NCBI GenBank assembly: GCA_038745585.1
Contig: JBCDLH010000005.1
Span: forward strand, 1 to 64,000
Direction of reading: 5' to 3'
Length of the DNA stretch: 64,000 nucleotides
Source: HLUCCA09 sp038745585
GTDB taxonomy: Bacteria; Pseudomonadota; Alphaproteobacteria; Rhodobacterales; Rhodobacteraceae
Shown: one piece after another, positions 1-8,477 of the stretch
Layout of the letters: each line of letters starts with the position of its first letter
How positions within the stretch are numbered: position 1 is the first letter of the stretch
Translations under genes and position numbers: made by a program
The notes under the pieces: generated by a model
Databases searched by the model: none
The model's input: the letters and a program-made list of their open reading frames with translations, nothing else
What the model was told of the DNA's origin: nothing

Positions 1-26
1 CCCCCCCTCTCTCTCTCTCTCTCTCT
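1..26. repeat. C7 plus (TC)9 microsatellite
   Basis: Seven C residues are followed by nine TC dinucleotides and a short T run. Such a long dinucleotide tract is unusual in this otherwise GC-rich, complex sequence. It could be a genuine hypermutable tract or, since it sits at the very end of the window, a contig-edge or sequencing effect. No coding frame that uses it is convincing. Confidence 0.8.
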
Positions 27-146
27 TTTATTGAGGCGCTTCTCGAGCTCTTTCGCACGCTCTATCTCCCGGTCGGCCGCTGGTGTCCTTGGCATCGTAG
101 TTCCCCTTATTGGTTACGCCAAAACTCGCCTCGACGAAGTGCTCCT

Positions 147-198
147 AGGTTCACTGAACCTGTGTGAACATGATTTCCCGGGATCTGGTGGGAAATCA
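147..198. repeat. two consecutive inverted repeats
   Basis: AGGTTC-ACT-GAACCT (147-161) is followed by TGATTTCCC (171-179) and GGGAAATCA (190-198) separated by 10 bases. Both pairs are perfect. They lie about 55 bases before the tRNA-Val fragment. They could be terminator hairpins or protein-binding arms of a decayed attachment region; there is no T tract after the second one. The rest of 27-252 shows no gene that I can support. Confidence 0.5.
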
Positions 199-252
199 GG
201 CTCAATGAAAAGAGGCACTTACGCGAAAAAACAGTGACTTGGACCGCCTGCA

Positions 253-302
253 CTTTGTTCACATCGAAGATGTCGGGAGTTCAAATCTCTCATCACCCAC
301 CA
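253..302 (+). pseudogene. 3' half of a tRNA-Val (CAC) gene
   Basis: The stretch reads as the anticodon arm (CTTTG / loop TTCACAT / CGAAG), variable loop, T arm, 3' acceptor strand ATCACCC and an encoded CCA of a valine tRNA. The anticodon CAC is at 260-262. From the anticodon arm on it matches the intact tRNA-Val at 2047-2122 closely: 34 of 38 bases agree over the last 38 positions. Upstream of 253 I cannot find a D arm or the 5' acceptor strand GGGTGAT, so the 5' half is missing or replaced. Such 3' tRNA stubs are often left when an element integrates into a tRNA gene, because the element carries the 3' end. An alternative is simple decay of a duplicated tRNA. Confidence 0.7.
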
Positions 303-533
303 TGCTTTGTTTCGTTAGAGCCGCGTCGGAGAATTGCTTGCCGGTTCGCTGGCGCTGCCCGTCGGCGCCGGCGCGTGCGGCGTGATGAGCGGCGTCAAGC
401 TGTGGGGGAGCCTGCTGTCGAGACCACTTTGCCATGGCCATTCGCGTTCGTGAGGGGCACATGACGATGCGGACCGACCAGCGCGCAGAGGCGCACGCAG
501 ACTTGCGGTGGAGCCGAGCCTAAAGCGGCGTGC

Positions 534-827
534 CTAACTTCCCCTCAGAGACCGATAGGTCGCGAGCATCAGAGATAGAACAGCCGCGATGTTGTCGCCC
601 GGGGCGAGGGACAGACGCATATCCTGCCTTCTGAGATTGGCTGCCTCTTCTGCGCGTCTGCAGCGCAGCGTTCGGACGTGGTTCACAAGCATCAGAAGAA
701 TAACTGCGGCACATCCGGTCGCCGAGTACACGGCGAATGCGACAAGAATCGATCCGCCGAGAAAGAGGCTCCCTGCCGCCGCGAATTTGCCGATCACAAC
801 CCCAAAGACGAGATAGCCAAGTACCAT
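534..827 (-). CDS. small two-helix membrane protein
   Basis: I do not recognise a named family. The 97-residue protein opens MVLGYLVFGVVIGKFAAAG and has two hydrophobic segments (about residues 2-20 and 25-48), then a basic, arginine-rich tail, so it is probably an inner-membrane protein with a cytosolic C-terminus. The ATG at 827 was chosen over an upstream in-frame start because a purine-rich GAGAAAGG precedes it and because the same MVLGYLV start occurs in a paralogue at 59215-59487. The tail after about residue 60 does not resemble the paralogue. It lies alone in a gene-poor stretch between a tRNA fragment and an intact tRNA. Confidence 0.55.
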   Translation of the reverse strand: MVLGYLVFGVVIGKFAAAGSLFLGGSILVAFAVYSATGCAAVILLMLVNHVRTLRCRRAEEAANLRRQDMRLSLAPGDNIAAVLSLMLATYRSLRGS

Positions 828-883
828 GGCCGACTTACCTTTCTCCCCCAGGGGTATAGAGTAACACATTCAACCTTGAAGTG

Positions 884-1132
884 TTAGAATTTAACGCGTT
901 CGCCTCTGGGTAACGTCGGGGAAATCCACAGACGTGCGTCTTCCTCCCACCTCTCTTTTCGATCGTCGATTGAACCGGCCGCCGTGCGAGATCGGGCATA
1001 GCGTGCGCCCTTTGCTTTGATCCGCCGCTGCACGTCAAAGAGAGCACCATGCTTTCTCGCTTTGATGCAATCCGGATCATATAACAGCAGCGGTTTCCCG
1101 CCGTATCGCGATGGGGCGAATTCCCTCAGCAA
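884..1132 (-). pseudogene. possible gene remnant, unknown
   Basis: A minus-strand frame starting at TTG 1132 gives 82 residues with a protein-like composition (LLLYDPDCIKARKHGALFDV, then a Lys/Arg-rich middle), unlike the arginine/alanine-rich shadow frames nearby. The frame continues upstream of the TTG for 11 sense codons and then hits an in-frame stop, with no ATG, so it may be the 3' part of a broken gene. I recognise no family. It may also be chance. Confidence 0.25.
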
Positions 1133-1447
1133 TGTTGGCGTCGGGGTGCCTTCATCGATTGTCGCTGACTACAGAGCAGTGCACGCAGGTCTCCGCCCTC
1201 GCCGAGCCATTGGACCGGTCTTGACTTCACGCGCTGCTCGGAGCCGTGACCACGTGATCGCCAGCCACACCCACGCCACCCGCGCGGCGTTCGCGCCGAG
1301 TGCGTCTTGGCCCGGGCGCGGCGCATCCGGTCCCGCCGATTTCCGCTGAGGCGTGCCGCGCCCATTGCCCTTGTGCGTGTCGCCCCGTAGCGTCCGGGGC
1401 ACGCGCGCTCCTGCTTGGGTGGCAGGCGCTGAGGGGGTGAAGGGTTC
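1133..1447. other. gene-free stretch
   Basis: About 315 bases with only arginine- and proline-rich overlapping frames, no ribosome-binding site in front of any of them, and no recognised RNA. I see no supported feature; the end presumably holds the promoter of the DUF2165 gene. Confidence 0.4.
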
Positions 1448-1981
1448 ATGTTTGTACGCTTGTCAAAGGCCGTGATGGTCCTCGGCCTCGCGGCGTTCGC
1501 ACTTCTGGTGACCTATAATAACCTCTTTGACTATGAGGCGAACTACCAGTTTGTGCGTCACGTCCTCTCGATGGACACAACCTTTGAAGGCAACGCGGCC
1601 ATGGGCCGGGCGATCACCGATCCGCGCCTCTGGCAGGCCGGCTATTGGGCAATTATCGTGGGCGAGGGGCTCACCGGGCTCCTCCTGCTGCTGGGCGGCC
1701 TCCGACTCTTGCAGAAAAGTGGCGCTCGGCTCGACGATTTTCACGCGGCCAAGACGCTGACCATGGCCGGCGCCGTGCTCGCCTTTCTGGTCTGGTTCGT
1801 GGGTTTTATGGTGATTGGCGGGGAATGGTTTCTGATGTGGCAATCCGAGACATGGAACGGTCAGCAAGCTGCGTTTCGGTTTTACGTCTCGATCCTATTG
1901 GTCACGATCCTGGTCTTGCAGCCCGATACCGAGCTTAAGAAGCACAAAAACGTGCGCCGCAAGTCCCGCCTACTCGACTAG
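1448..1981 (+). CDS. DUF2165 family membrane protein
   Basis: A 177-residue predicted small integral membrane protein. Four hydrophobic segments are visible (about 8-25, 66-90, 103-128 and 145-165). The pattern MFVRLSKAVMVLGLAAFALLV, the LFDYEANYQFVRHVLSMDT loop and the GEWFLMWQSETWNGQQAAFRF motif are characteristic of DUF2165 (PF09933). Length is normal for the family and the ATG at 1448 follows a purine-rich GAGGGGGTGAAGGG. The function of the family is unknown. It stands alone, directly upstream of tRNA-Val, in a region that otherwise looks like an accessory insertion. Confidence 0.85.
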   Translation: MFVRLSKAVMVLGLAAFALLVTYNNLFDYEANYQFVRHVLSMDTTFEGNAAMGRAITDPRLWQAGYWAIIVGEGLTGLLLLLGGLRLLQKSGARLDDFHAAKTLTMAGAVLAFLVWFVGFMVIGGEWFLMWQSETWNGQQAAFRFYVSILLVTILVLQPDTELKKHKNVRRKSRLLD

Positions 1982-2005
1982 CCTCCGCGCTAGCGGCGCA
2001 CCTGC

Positions 2006-2033
2006 TTGCCCCGCGCCACCGCCTCGGGATAAG
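2006..2033 (+). promoter_or_regulatory. putative promoter of tRNA-Val
   Basis: TTGCCC (2006-2011) and GATAAG (2028-2033) are spaced by 16 bases and end 13 bases before the tRNA 5' end, which fits a sigma-70-type promoter. It is inferred from spacing and partial consensus only. Confidence 0.35.
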
Positions 2034-2046
2034 AGCACTGCAGCCC

Positions 2047-2122
<76 letters not shown>

Positions 2123-2291
2123 GGCGGTTCCGACAGACGCGGCTGGCACGTCCAATCCGTGCCCGACATGTGCATAATTCAACATAAACTGCGTCCTGAG
2201 GAAAGTTTTGCGCGGAGACACAAAGAGCTACCTCTCCGGCACGCTCACAGCCCTGGCGCACTGCGCCGGCCCATTTCACAGGAGACACGCC

Positions 2292-3227
2292 ATGAGTTGG
2301 AATCCCACCCTCGATCCCGATTGCCCGGTGGGCGATGCCGTCGACGCCATCGACACGCTGATCGTTCCACGTGCGCGCGATCTCGGCGCGCTGGAGGTGC
2401 GCCGCGCCTTGCCCGCGCCCAAGCGTCAGATGGTCGGGCCCTTCATCTTCTTCGACCAGATGGGCCCGGCGGAGTTCTTGCCCACCAAGGGGCTCGACGT
2501 GCGCCCGCACCCCCATATCGGCCTTGCAACGATCAGCTATCTCTATTCGGGGCGGATGCACCACCGAGACAGTCTCGGCACCGATGCCTGGATCGAGCCG
2601 GGCGCGGTCAACTGGATGGTCGCGGGCCATGGGATCACCCATTCCGAACGCACCGACGACGCCACCCAGAAGGCGCCGATGCCCTTCTTCGGGATCCAGA
2701 CCTGGGTTGCCCTGCCCAAAGACCACGAGGACCGCGCGCCAGAATTCGAACACGCCCCAGCCGATACGCTTCCCGTGATGGAAGGGGAGGGCAAAGAGGT
2801 CCGCCTGATCCTCGGCTCGGCCTATGGCGCGCGCGCCCCGGTCAAAACCGCCTCGGAGATGTTTTATGCCGATGCCGTCCTCGCCCCCGGCGCCAAGATC
2901 CCGCTGCCCGACGAGCACGAGGACCGTGGCGTCTACGTGGTCGAGGGTGCGGTGACAGTCGCGGGCGATACGTTCGAAGCCGGCCGCATGATGGTCTTCC
3001 GACCGGGCGACCGCATCAGTCTCACCGCTGGGGCGTCCGGCGCGCGCCTGATGCTCCTCGGCGGCGAAACGCTGGAGGGATCGCGCTACATCTGGTGGAA
3101 CTTTGTCGCCTCCTCCAAGGAACGCATCGAAGAGGCCAAGGAGGCTTGGCGCCAGGGCGACTGGGCCCATGGCCGCTTCCAACTCCCGCCCAACGACAAT
3201 GCCGAGTTTATCCCCCTTCCCGCGTAG
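2292..3227 (+). CDS. pirin family protein
   Basis: A bicupin pirin of 311 residues, a metal-binding cupin family whose bacterial members include quercetinase-like dioxygenases and regulators of central metabolism. The N-terminal cupin carries the expected metal ligands: the HPH pair at residues 73-75 and the HSE triad at 117-119, spaced as in characterised pirins. The second cupin spans about 195-290. The ATG at 2292 was chosen because AGGAGA sits 7 bases upstream and the protein then begins at the family's usual place; an upstream in-frame start would add 28 low-quality residues. The substrate cannot be inferred from the context. Confidence 0.93.
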   Translation: MSWNPTLDPDCPVGDAVDAIDTLIVPRARDLGALEVRRALPAPKRQMVGPFIFFDQMGPAEFLPTKGLDVRPHPHIGLATISYLYSGRMHHRDSLGTDAWIEPGAVNWMVAGHGITHSERTDDATQKAPMPFFGIQTWVALPKDHEDRAPEFEHAPADTLPVMEGEGKEVRLILGSAYGARAPVKTASEMFYADAVLAPGAKIPLPDEHEDRGVYVVEGAVTVAGDTFEAGRMMVFRPGDRISLTAGASGARLMLLGGETLEGSRYIWWNFVASSKERIEEAKEAWRQGDWAHGRFQLPPNDNAEFIPLPA

Positions 3228-3251
3228 TGACGGCTCGGACGACCCGTAAAG

Positions 3252-3325
3252 GCCGGCCCTTCATCTTGGCCCAAATACTCTGGGGGGCGCGCGCCTTGCG
3301 CGCGGGGGGCAGACAGCCCCCTTCA
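3252..3325. repeat. REP-like intergenic element
   Basis: Downstream of pirin are GGCCGGCCCTTCATCTTGGC, then CCAAATACTC, then two adjacent GC-rich inverted repeats: GCGCGC around CTT-GCGCGC, and GGGGGC (3305-3310) with GCCCCC (3316-3321). From memory, closely similar 3' elements recur after many genes in Rhodobacterales genomes and may stabilise or terminate transcripts. Only this one copy was noticed here. Confidence 0.5.
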
Positions 3326-3331
3326 TATGTC

Positions 3332-4297
3332 TCAGCTTTCAACCTCGGCATGGAAATGTGCCGCAGCAGGGTCGTAATGGTGGCTTTGCCGTCCAAACGA
3401 GCCGCGCACGTGGCCGACGGCCATGCCAAGCTTGAAGACCGCGCGCGCCGCGCCGGAACTTCCGGTAAAGGGGAGGAGCGGGACCGCGACCACGGCCTCA
3501 AGGAACCGCGCTGTGGCGTGCCAGAACGCGTTCAGCTTGCTCCGACCCGAAAGCATCACGGCATTCGTCGCTTGATCTCGCGCCCGGCTATAGTGATAGC
3601 CAAATCCGAGCCGCTTCGTCGGCGTTGGCTCTTCGACCCATGCCTCTGGGATCCAACCGATCCGCGCGCCGGCCGCTTTCATGTCGAGGCTAAAGCGCGT
3701 GTCCGAGCCACCTGTGTCCTGGAGCCGCTCGTCAAAGCGCACGCCCAGGCGACGCTGTGTATCTAGCCGCAACGCCCAATTGTTGGTGTAGATGTTGAGA
3801 AGGTGATCTTTTCCGGTATCGACCGCAGCCGCCCGCGTCGCATTCCGTTTCTTGGCGCGATAGATCAAATGCGCATAAACGGCGCGGTTCCAAAAGGTCA
3901 TCGCCTCCGAGGTCTCGGTCAGCCGCACCGGCCCGCCCGCAAGATCGAGCCCGCGCGCTTGGAACCCGGCGACCATCGTTTCGAGCCAATCGGCGCGCAC
4001 CACTTCGTCGTCATCGACGAAGGTCAGCAGGTCCGCACCGGCGCCGAGCGCCATGTCAAGGACCTTGTTGCGCGCCATCGGGATGCCCCGACGCGGCTCC
4101 AGCTCAAACAGGACGGTTTCAGGCACCGTCTGGCGAAACGCCTCGATCTGCGGGGTCACACTGGGCGATCGGTCGTTTTCGGCGAAGACAAAGATGATCT
4201 CGGTGCCAGCGGGGCGGCGCATCGCGGCAAAGCTTGCCAAGAGGTCGGCAAACATCTGTGGCCGCCGTCGCGTAATGGCCCCAATGGCAATGCGCAT
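3332..4297 (-). CDS. family 2 glycosyltransferase
   Basis: A 321-residue GT-A fold glycosyltransferase. The nucleotide-sugar-binding N-terminal half opens MRIAIGAITRRRPQMFADLL. A DDDEVVRADWLE segment supplies the acidic metal-binding (DxD-like) motif near residue 95. A later GGSDTRFSLDMKAAG segment resembles the family 2 acceptor-side motif. A hydrophobic stretch near 265-285 suggests membrane association. It therefore probably transfers a sugar to an envelope polysaccharide or lipid. The ATG at 4297 has a strong AGGAGAG just upstream. It is transcribed alone and convergently with pirin. Donor and acceptor are unknown. Confidence 0.85.
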   Translation of the reverse strand: MRIAIGAITRRRPQMFADLLASFAAMRRPAGTEIIFVFAENDRSPSVTPQIEAFRQTVPETVLFELEPRRGIPMARNKVLDMALGAGADLLTFVDDDEVVRADWLETMVAGFQARGLDLAGGPVRLTETSEAMTFWNRAVYAHLIYRAKKRNATRAAAVDTGKDHLLNIYTNNWALRLDTQRRLGVRFDERLQDTGGSDTRFSLDMKAAGARIGWIPEAWVEEPTPTKRLGFGYHYSRARDQATNAVMLSGRSKLNAFWHATARFLEAVVAVPLLPFTGSSGAARAVFKLGMAVGHVRGSFGRQSHHYDPAAAHFHAEVES

Positions 4298-4521
4298 GTC
4301 CTCTCCTTTCGAAGGCGTGCCCGCTCCCCACCGGCTCAAGCCTCCGGTCCGAACACATGCGCCGAACGTAGGCGATTGCCCGAGGCAGGCCAACCGCGCG
4401 CGATGGCGCGCAGGTCAGCGTACCGGAGACGTGATGCGCGGGCCACGGGGGCGGCACGCCTTTTCGGGCCGCCGCGAGATGTCCGGCCGCATCCTCGCGC
4501 AGGGGCATGCCGCATGGTCGC

Positions 4522-5139
4522 TCAGCTGTCCTGCGGGATAAGACCCAAACCGCGCAGATAGATTCCGATCCCGCTTTCGAGAAGGGATTCGGGAGGAAAC
4601 GGCGCTTTTGAGCCGGGCGAGCCGCGTAGATAAAGCTCCACCACGCCGTGCGACATGGCCCAGATATGGGCCGAAAACATCGCCGGCGGCGGGCGCAACT
4701 CTTCGGGAATGTGCTCGGAGAGCTCGGTTGCCGCACGTTCCAGCGTAAAGCGGGCCCGCTCGGCGGCGCGCGCAAGGTCGGGCGTGCGTTGAACCGAGAT
4801 CCCGGATTCGAACATCGCCTGATACTGTCCGGGATACTTCTCGGCAAAGGCAAGGTAGGCGCGCCCTGTGGATTCGAACCGCGACAGCGCCGTCGGCCCG
4901 CCCTCGCGATAGGCAAACTCCATGACGTCGGCGAAGATTTCATAGCCTTGCCGGGCGGCCTCGGCGATCAGATCCTCGCGCCCTTCGAAGTGTCGGTAGA
5001 CGGCGGCTGGCGTCACGCCTGCGGCCTTGGCCGCTTCGGTCAGCGTAAAGCCCTGCGGCCCCTTTTCTTCGATGAGGCGCAGGGCGGCATCGACGAGGGC
5101 TTGTCGCAGATTTCCGTGGTGGTAGCCGCGCTTAGGCAT
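4522..5139 (-). CDS. TetR/AcrR family regulator
   Basis: A 205-residue one-component repressor. The N-terminal TetR helix-turn-helix spans about residues 12-58 (ALVDAALRLIEEKG, then FTLTEAAKAAGVTPAAVYRHF), followed by an all-helical ligand-binding domain with a WHG-type C-terminal region. The ATG at 5139 lies 8 bases inside the end of the PPK2 gene, so the two are co-transcribed and probably translationally coupled. The regulator may therefore control the PPK2 operon or a stress function tied to it; the effector is unknown. Upstream in-frame extension into PPK2 is not credible protein. Confidence 0.9.
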   Translation of the reverse strand: MPKRGYHHGNLRQALVDAALRLIEEKGPQGFTLTEAAKAAGVTPAAVYRHFEGREDLIAEAARQGYEIFADVMEFAYREGGPTALSRFESTGRAYLAFAEKYPGQYQAMFESGISVQRTPDLARAAERARFTLERAATELSEHIPEELRPPPAMFSAHIWAMSHGVVELYLRGSPGSKAPFPPESLLESGIGIYLRGLGLIPQDS

Positions 5140-6001
5140 GCCAGAGGGCCGGGCTCCCGCAAATCTCGCCATCGGGTTCCGCCACGACGTCGGTATCTTT
5201 ACCGTCATAGTCAAGGCGCCCGAGCACCGCGCGGATCGCGGCGATGCGGGCGCGCCGCTTGTCGTCAGAGCGGATAAGCGTCCAAGGCACCTCTTGCTCG
5301 TGGGTAAAGCCCAGGGTCTCGGCAATGGCCTCGGAATACGCGTCCCAGCGCTTCAGGCCCTCAACGTCGATCCAACTCAGCTTCCACTGTTTCAGGGGGT
5401 CCGCTTCGCGTTTGAGCATCCGGCTTAGTTGCTCGGCCCGCCCGACATTGAGCCAGATTTTTACAAGCACGATCCCCTCTTGCACGAGCGCCCGCTCGAA
5501 GGGTGTGACCTGCTTGAAAAAGCGCGTTCGCTCCTCCTCTGTGCAGAAGTCAAAGACCTTTTCGACGACACCGCGGTTGTACCAAGATCTGTCGAAGAGG
5601 ACGATCTCGCCCCCCGCCGGCAACTGACGCACATAGCGCTGGAAGTACCACTCGCTCTTTTCCCGGTCGGTGGGGGCGGGGAGGGCGACGACGCGGGCGA
5701 CGCGCGGGTTCAGGTTCTCGCGAAAGCGCTTAATTGTGCCGCCTTTGCCGGCGGCGTCGCGCCCTTCGAAGAGCACGCAGATGCGGGTCTTTGTGTCTTT
5801 GACCCAGGCCTGAAGCTTGACCAATTCGATTTGCAGCGCGCGGAGGGTCTCTTCGTAGCTGTCCTTGTCCATGCGCGCGCCATAGGGAAAGGGCGCTTCA
5901 AGGATGGTCTTGCCACCCGCTGCTTTGATCGCGTCGCGGACGTCCTTCGGCGCGTCGTCCTTGTAGAAACGGCTGATCGCGCCGTCGAAGGGCAGGGTCA
6001 T
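5132..6001 (-). CDS. ppk2: polyphosphate kinase 2
   Basis: A 289-residue PPK2, which transfers phosphate between polyphosphate and nucleoside diphosphates. The P-loop GRDAAGKGG is at residues 80-88 and the Walker B/lid region reads FDRSWYNR, followed by the conserved tryptophan-rich SEWYFQRYV and EGLKRWDAY segments. Length matches single-domain PPK2 enzymes. The reaction direction (GTP/ATP synthesis or polyphosphate synthesis) cannot be read from the sequence. It is the first gene of a two-gene unit with the TetR regulator. Confidence 0.95.
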   Translation of the reverse strand: MTLPFDGAISRFYKDDAPKDVRDAIKAAGGKTILEAPFPYGARMDKDSYEETLRALQIELVKLQAWVKDTKTRICVLFEGRDAAGKGGTIKRFRENLNPRVARVVALPAPTDREKSEWYFQRYVRQLPAGGEIVLFDRSWYNRGVVEKVFDFCTEEERTRFFKQVTPFERALVQEGIVLVKIWLNVGRAEQLSRMLKREADPLKQWKLSWIDVEGLKRWDAYSEAIAETLGFTHEQEVPWTLIRSDDKRRARIAAIRAVLGRLDYDGKDTDVVAEPDGEICGSPALWHA

Positions 6002-6246
6002 GGCACGGTCCCATTGCTGCTGTAGGGCGGGACTATGCAGTCGAGGGGGATCGTGCGCAACGCGAGGCAGAGCGTGGGCCGCGTTTCTGCAGCGCCGGGT
6101 GGCGGAGATGCGATAGCCTCTGGCCCGCTGCGCCGAGCTGACCGAGGGTTGCCGCGCATTGGTCCGTGCCGGGGCGGTTCATCGTAGCGCTCGAGACTTC
6201 CGTACTGCAGGATGCGTGCGCAGGGGAGGGGCAGAGTTCAGCAAGC

Positions 6247-7215
6247 TCACCGCAGTCCTGCGCGCTTGGCCACCCGGTCAATCGCGGCATCGACCACGTC
6301 CGGAGCGGCGTGGTGCGGCATGTGGCCAACGCCGTCAAGGACTGTGAGGACAGCGCCGGGGATCAGCTTGGACATCGGCCGTCCGTGGGTCTCCAACGGG
6401 ACGGTTTCATCGCGCGCGCCGTGCACAATCTCAATCGGGATCGTGAGGCCTGAGTAGCGCTCGGCCATCGCTGTCACATGCGGTTTCAGCGAGTTGACCT
6501 GCTTCGATGTCGACCGGATCGCGGCCGGACGAATGGCGAGGCCGACACCCACATGTTCGAGATAGCCCTCGGGCGGTGCCTGCGGTGCAAAGATCCGGCT
6601 GACCGAACGGGTGGCCGAGCGTTGGCTTGCGAGGGCAGCGACGAGGGGGACGACCGTCGCCCCGCCGAGCCCAGAGGACGAGATGCCGTACCATGCGCCA
6701 AGTCCGCCCTCCCATGGCATCGTCGCGCCCCCAAGCGTGACGATGCCCGCCACCCGCTCAGGGTGGCCCAACGCCCAGGCCATGGCCACCGCCCCGCCAT
6801 AGGAATGCCCGACCACGATCGCGCGCTCTACGCCCATCGCCGCCACGGCTGCGTCGAGAAGGGCGGCCTGTTCGGCTGGGCTCTCGCCACGACCATGCAG
6901 CGATCCGCTATGGCCGTGCCCGGGCCGGTCGACGGCGAGGACGCGGTAGCGCGGGGCGAGCCGCCCTGTCATTGCAAAGGAATAATCCCGACTGTTGCCC
7001 GATGCGCCGTGGATCAGGATGACGACCGGCGCGTCCGCGGCGCCCTCCTCATGGACATGGATCGGCACGCCCCGCGCGTTGACGATCCGGCCCGTGGGCG
7101 GATAGTCCGAGGCGCTGAGCGAAAAGTTCGTCTGCGCGCTCACGCCCTCGTCCTCGCCGCACGCGGCCAGGGCAAAGAGCGGCAGGGCACACAGCAGAGC
7201 AAGACTAGGGCGCAT
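6247..7215 (-). CDS. lipoprotein alpha/beta hydrolase
   Basis: An alpha/beta-hydrolase fold enzyme of 322 residues. The N-terminus is a lipoprotein signal peptide with lipobox LAAC (Cys19), so it is likely anchored to a membrane facing the periplasm. The nucleophile elbow GHSYGG, an acid in HGARDE and a terminal VGHMPHH histidine complete the triad; HGASGNSRDY is the oxyanion-hole segment. The ATG at 7215 overlaps the end of metA, so the two form an operon. A TTG three codons earlier is possible. Substrate unknown: an esterase or lactonase is likely. Confidence 0.88.
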   Translation of the reverse strand: MRPSLALLCALPLFALAACGEDEGVSAQTNFSLSASDYPPTGRIVNARGVPIHVHEEGAADAPVVILIHGASGNSRDYSFAMTGRLAPRYRVLAVDRPGHGHSGSLHGRGESPAEQAALLDAAVAAMGVERAIVVGHSYGGAVAMAWALGHPERVAGIVTLGGATMPWEGGLGAWYGISSSGLGGATVVPLVAALASQRSATRSVSRIFAPQAPPEGYLEHVGVGLAIRPAAIRSTSKQVNSLKPHVTAMAERYSGLTIPIEIVHGARDETVPLETHGRPMSKLIPGAVLTVLDGVGHMPHHAAPDVVDAAIDRVAKRAGLR

Positions 7216-8134
7216 CCGTTCCAATGGCGGTTAGGTCAAACGGTGTCGTTTGGTAAATCTGGTTGACCCAGTTGCCATATAGAAGATGCGCATGGCTCCG
7301 CCAGCGGTTCAGCGGATCGCGCGCGGGATCGTCATCGGGGTAGTAGTTTGCTGGCACGTTGATCGGCTCGCCAGCTTCGACGTCGCGGTCATATTCCTCT
7401 TTGAGCGTCCCGCTATCATATTCCAAGTGATTGTAGATGTAGAGCGCGCGGCGCGTGGCATCCTCGACAAGACAGGGGCCGACCTCGGCGCTGTCCAACA
7501 GAACATGCAACCCCGCGCTCTCGATCTCCGCGCGCCGAATCTCGGTCCAGCGTGAAACAGGGACGACGCAATCGTCCGAAAAGCCATTCAGATAGGGCGA
7601 CGCAGGCGCGCGGTTGGCATGGCGGAAACAGCCAAAGGCCTTGGCGTTCAGCATATGCTTTGGCAGCCCATGGAAATGGTAGGTCATCGCCATTCCGCCC
7701 CAGCAGACGCCGAAGGTCGAGTGCACATTGGTCTGCGTCCAGTCGAAAACGCGGCGCAGTTCGTCCCAATAGGTCACCTCCTCGTAAGGTAGGTGCTCGA
7801 TGGGGGCACCGGTTATGATGAGCCCGTCGAGCTTTTCTCCGCTAGCCTGCACATCGGCAAACGGTCGATAGAACGCGGCCATATGCGCAGCGGCGGTGTT
7901 TTTGGTCTCGTGATCCGTCATGCGGATGAGCGAAAGGTCGATCTGCAACGGCGTAGAGCCCACGAGACGCGCAAACTGCGTCTCGGTTTGGATCTTCTTT
8001 GGCATCAGATTAAGCAGGCCGATCCGCAGGGGGCGGATGTCCTGACGCGCTGCCCGGTCCGCGCCCATGACCATAACGCCCTCGCTTTGTAGGACGCGGT
8101 AGGCGGGTAGATTCTCGGGCAGGGTAATGGGCAT
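7205..8134 (-). CDS. metA: homoserine O-acetyltransferase (MetA type)
   Basis: A 309-residue MetA (HTS family), which activates homoserine for methionine synthesis. The catalytic cysteine lies in FGVCWGG (Cys144) and the conserved LNLMPKKIQTETQF is present. At the position that sets acyl-donor choice, Escherichia coli has Gly111; here the aligned residue is Glu113 in GAPIEHLPYEEV, as in acetyl-CoA-using MetA proteins. It is therefore more likely an acetyltransferase than a succinyltransferase. The ATG at 8134 starts the standard MPITLPENLP. I looked for a SAM-II riboswitch in the 340 bases upstream and could not recognise one. Confidence 0.93.
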   Translation of the reverse strand: MPITLPENLPAYRVLQSEGVMVMGADRAARQDIRPLRIGLLNLMPKKIQTETQFARLVGSTPLQIDLSLIRMTDHETKNTAAAHMAAFYRPFADVQASGEKLDGLIITGAPIEHLPYEEVTYWDELRRVFDWTQTNVHSTFGVCWGGMAMTYHFHGLPKHMLNAKAFGCFRHANRAPASPYLNGFSDDCVVPVSRWTEIRRAEIESAGLHVLLDSAEVGPCLVEDATRRALYIYNHLEYDSGTLKEEYDRDVEAGEPINVPANYYPDDDPARDPLNRWRSHAHLLYGNWVNQIYQTTPFDLTAIGTDAP

Positions 8135-8477
8135 CGTTGGGCGCTCTCTCAGGGAGGCTGGAGATACGCCCAAGGATGGCGACGTTCAAGGCGAGTGGCC
8201 GCGTGGTGCGCTGGGATTTGGCAAATCGTCGGACATACCAAGCCAGACGCGTCGGCGTTGTCCCGTCGGAGGGTGCTGCAGGGCCAGGAGGCTTCGATGT
8301 GCCGGGGGCAAGTCTTGCCGGGTTTCGCGCCCGGCGAACCCGTCTACACCGCGCGCGCCCGGTTGGCCGGAGCAGCGCTGGTACGATGAGTTATCGGCCT
8401 TGATCCCGTGCCTTTGTTTGGTGGGCCACTATGCCTGGACTCCACGCAAGAAGGGTTTGCGCCGGGCGATGCGCGCC
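8135..8477. other. gene-free region upstream of metA with two hairpins
   Basis: This 343-base gap separates metA from the ATPase gene, both on the minus strand. It holds two adjacent inverted repeats: GGCAA-GTC-TTGCC (8307-8319) and CGGGTT...AACCCG with an inner CGC/GCG pair (8319-8342). They could terminate ATPase transcription or form part of the metA leader. No promoter can be assigned with confidence. Confidence 0.4.

Noticed and set aside
259..462. Minus-strand frame ending FELPTSSM
   Set aside because: Same artefact: its C-terminus is the antisense of the tRNA-Val fragment.
8135..8400. SAM-II riboswitch upstream of metA
   Set aside because: Partial similarity only (a GATTTG-like stretch); the conserved pseudoknot and CTAAAG-type sequence are missing.
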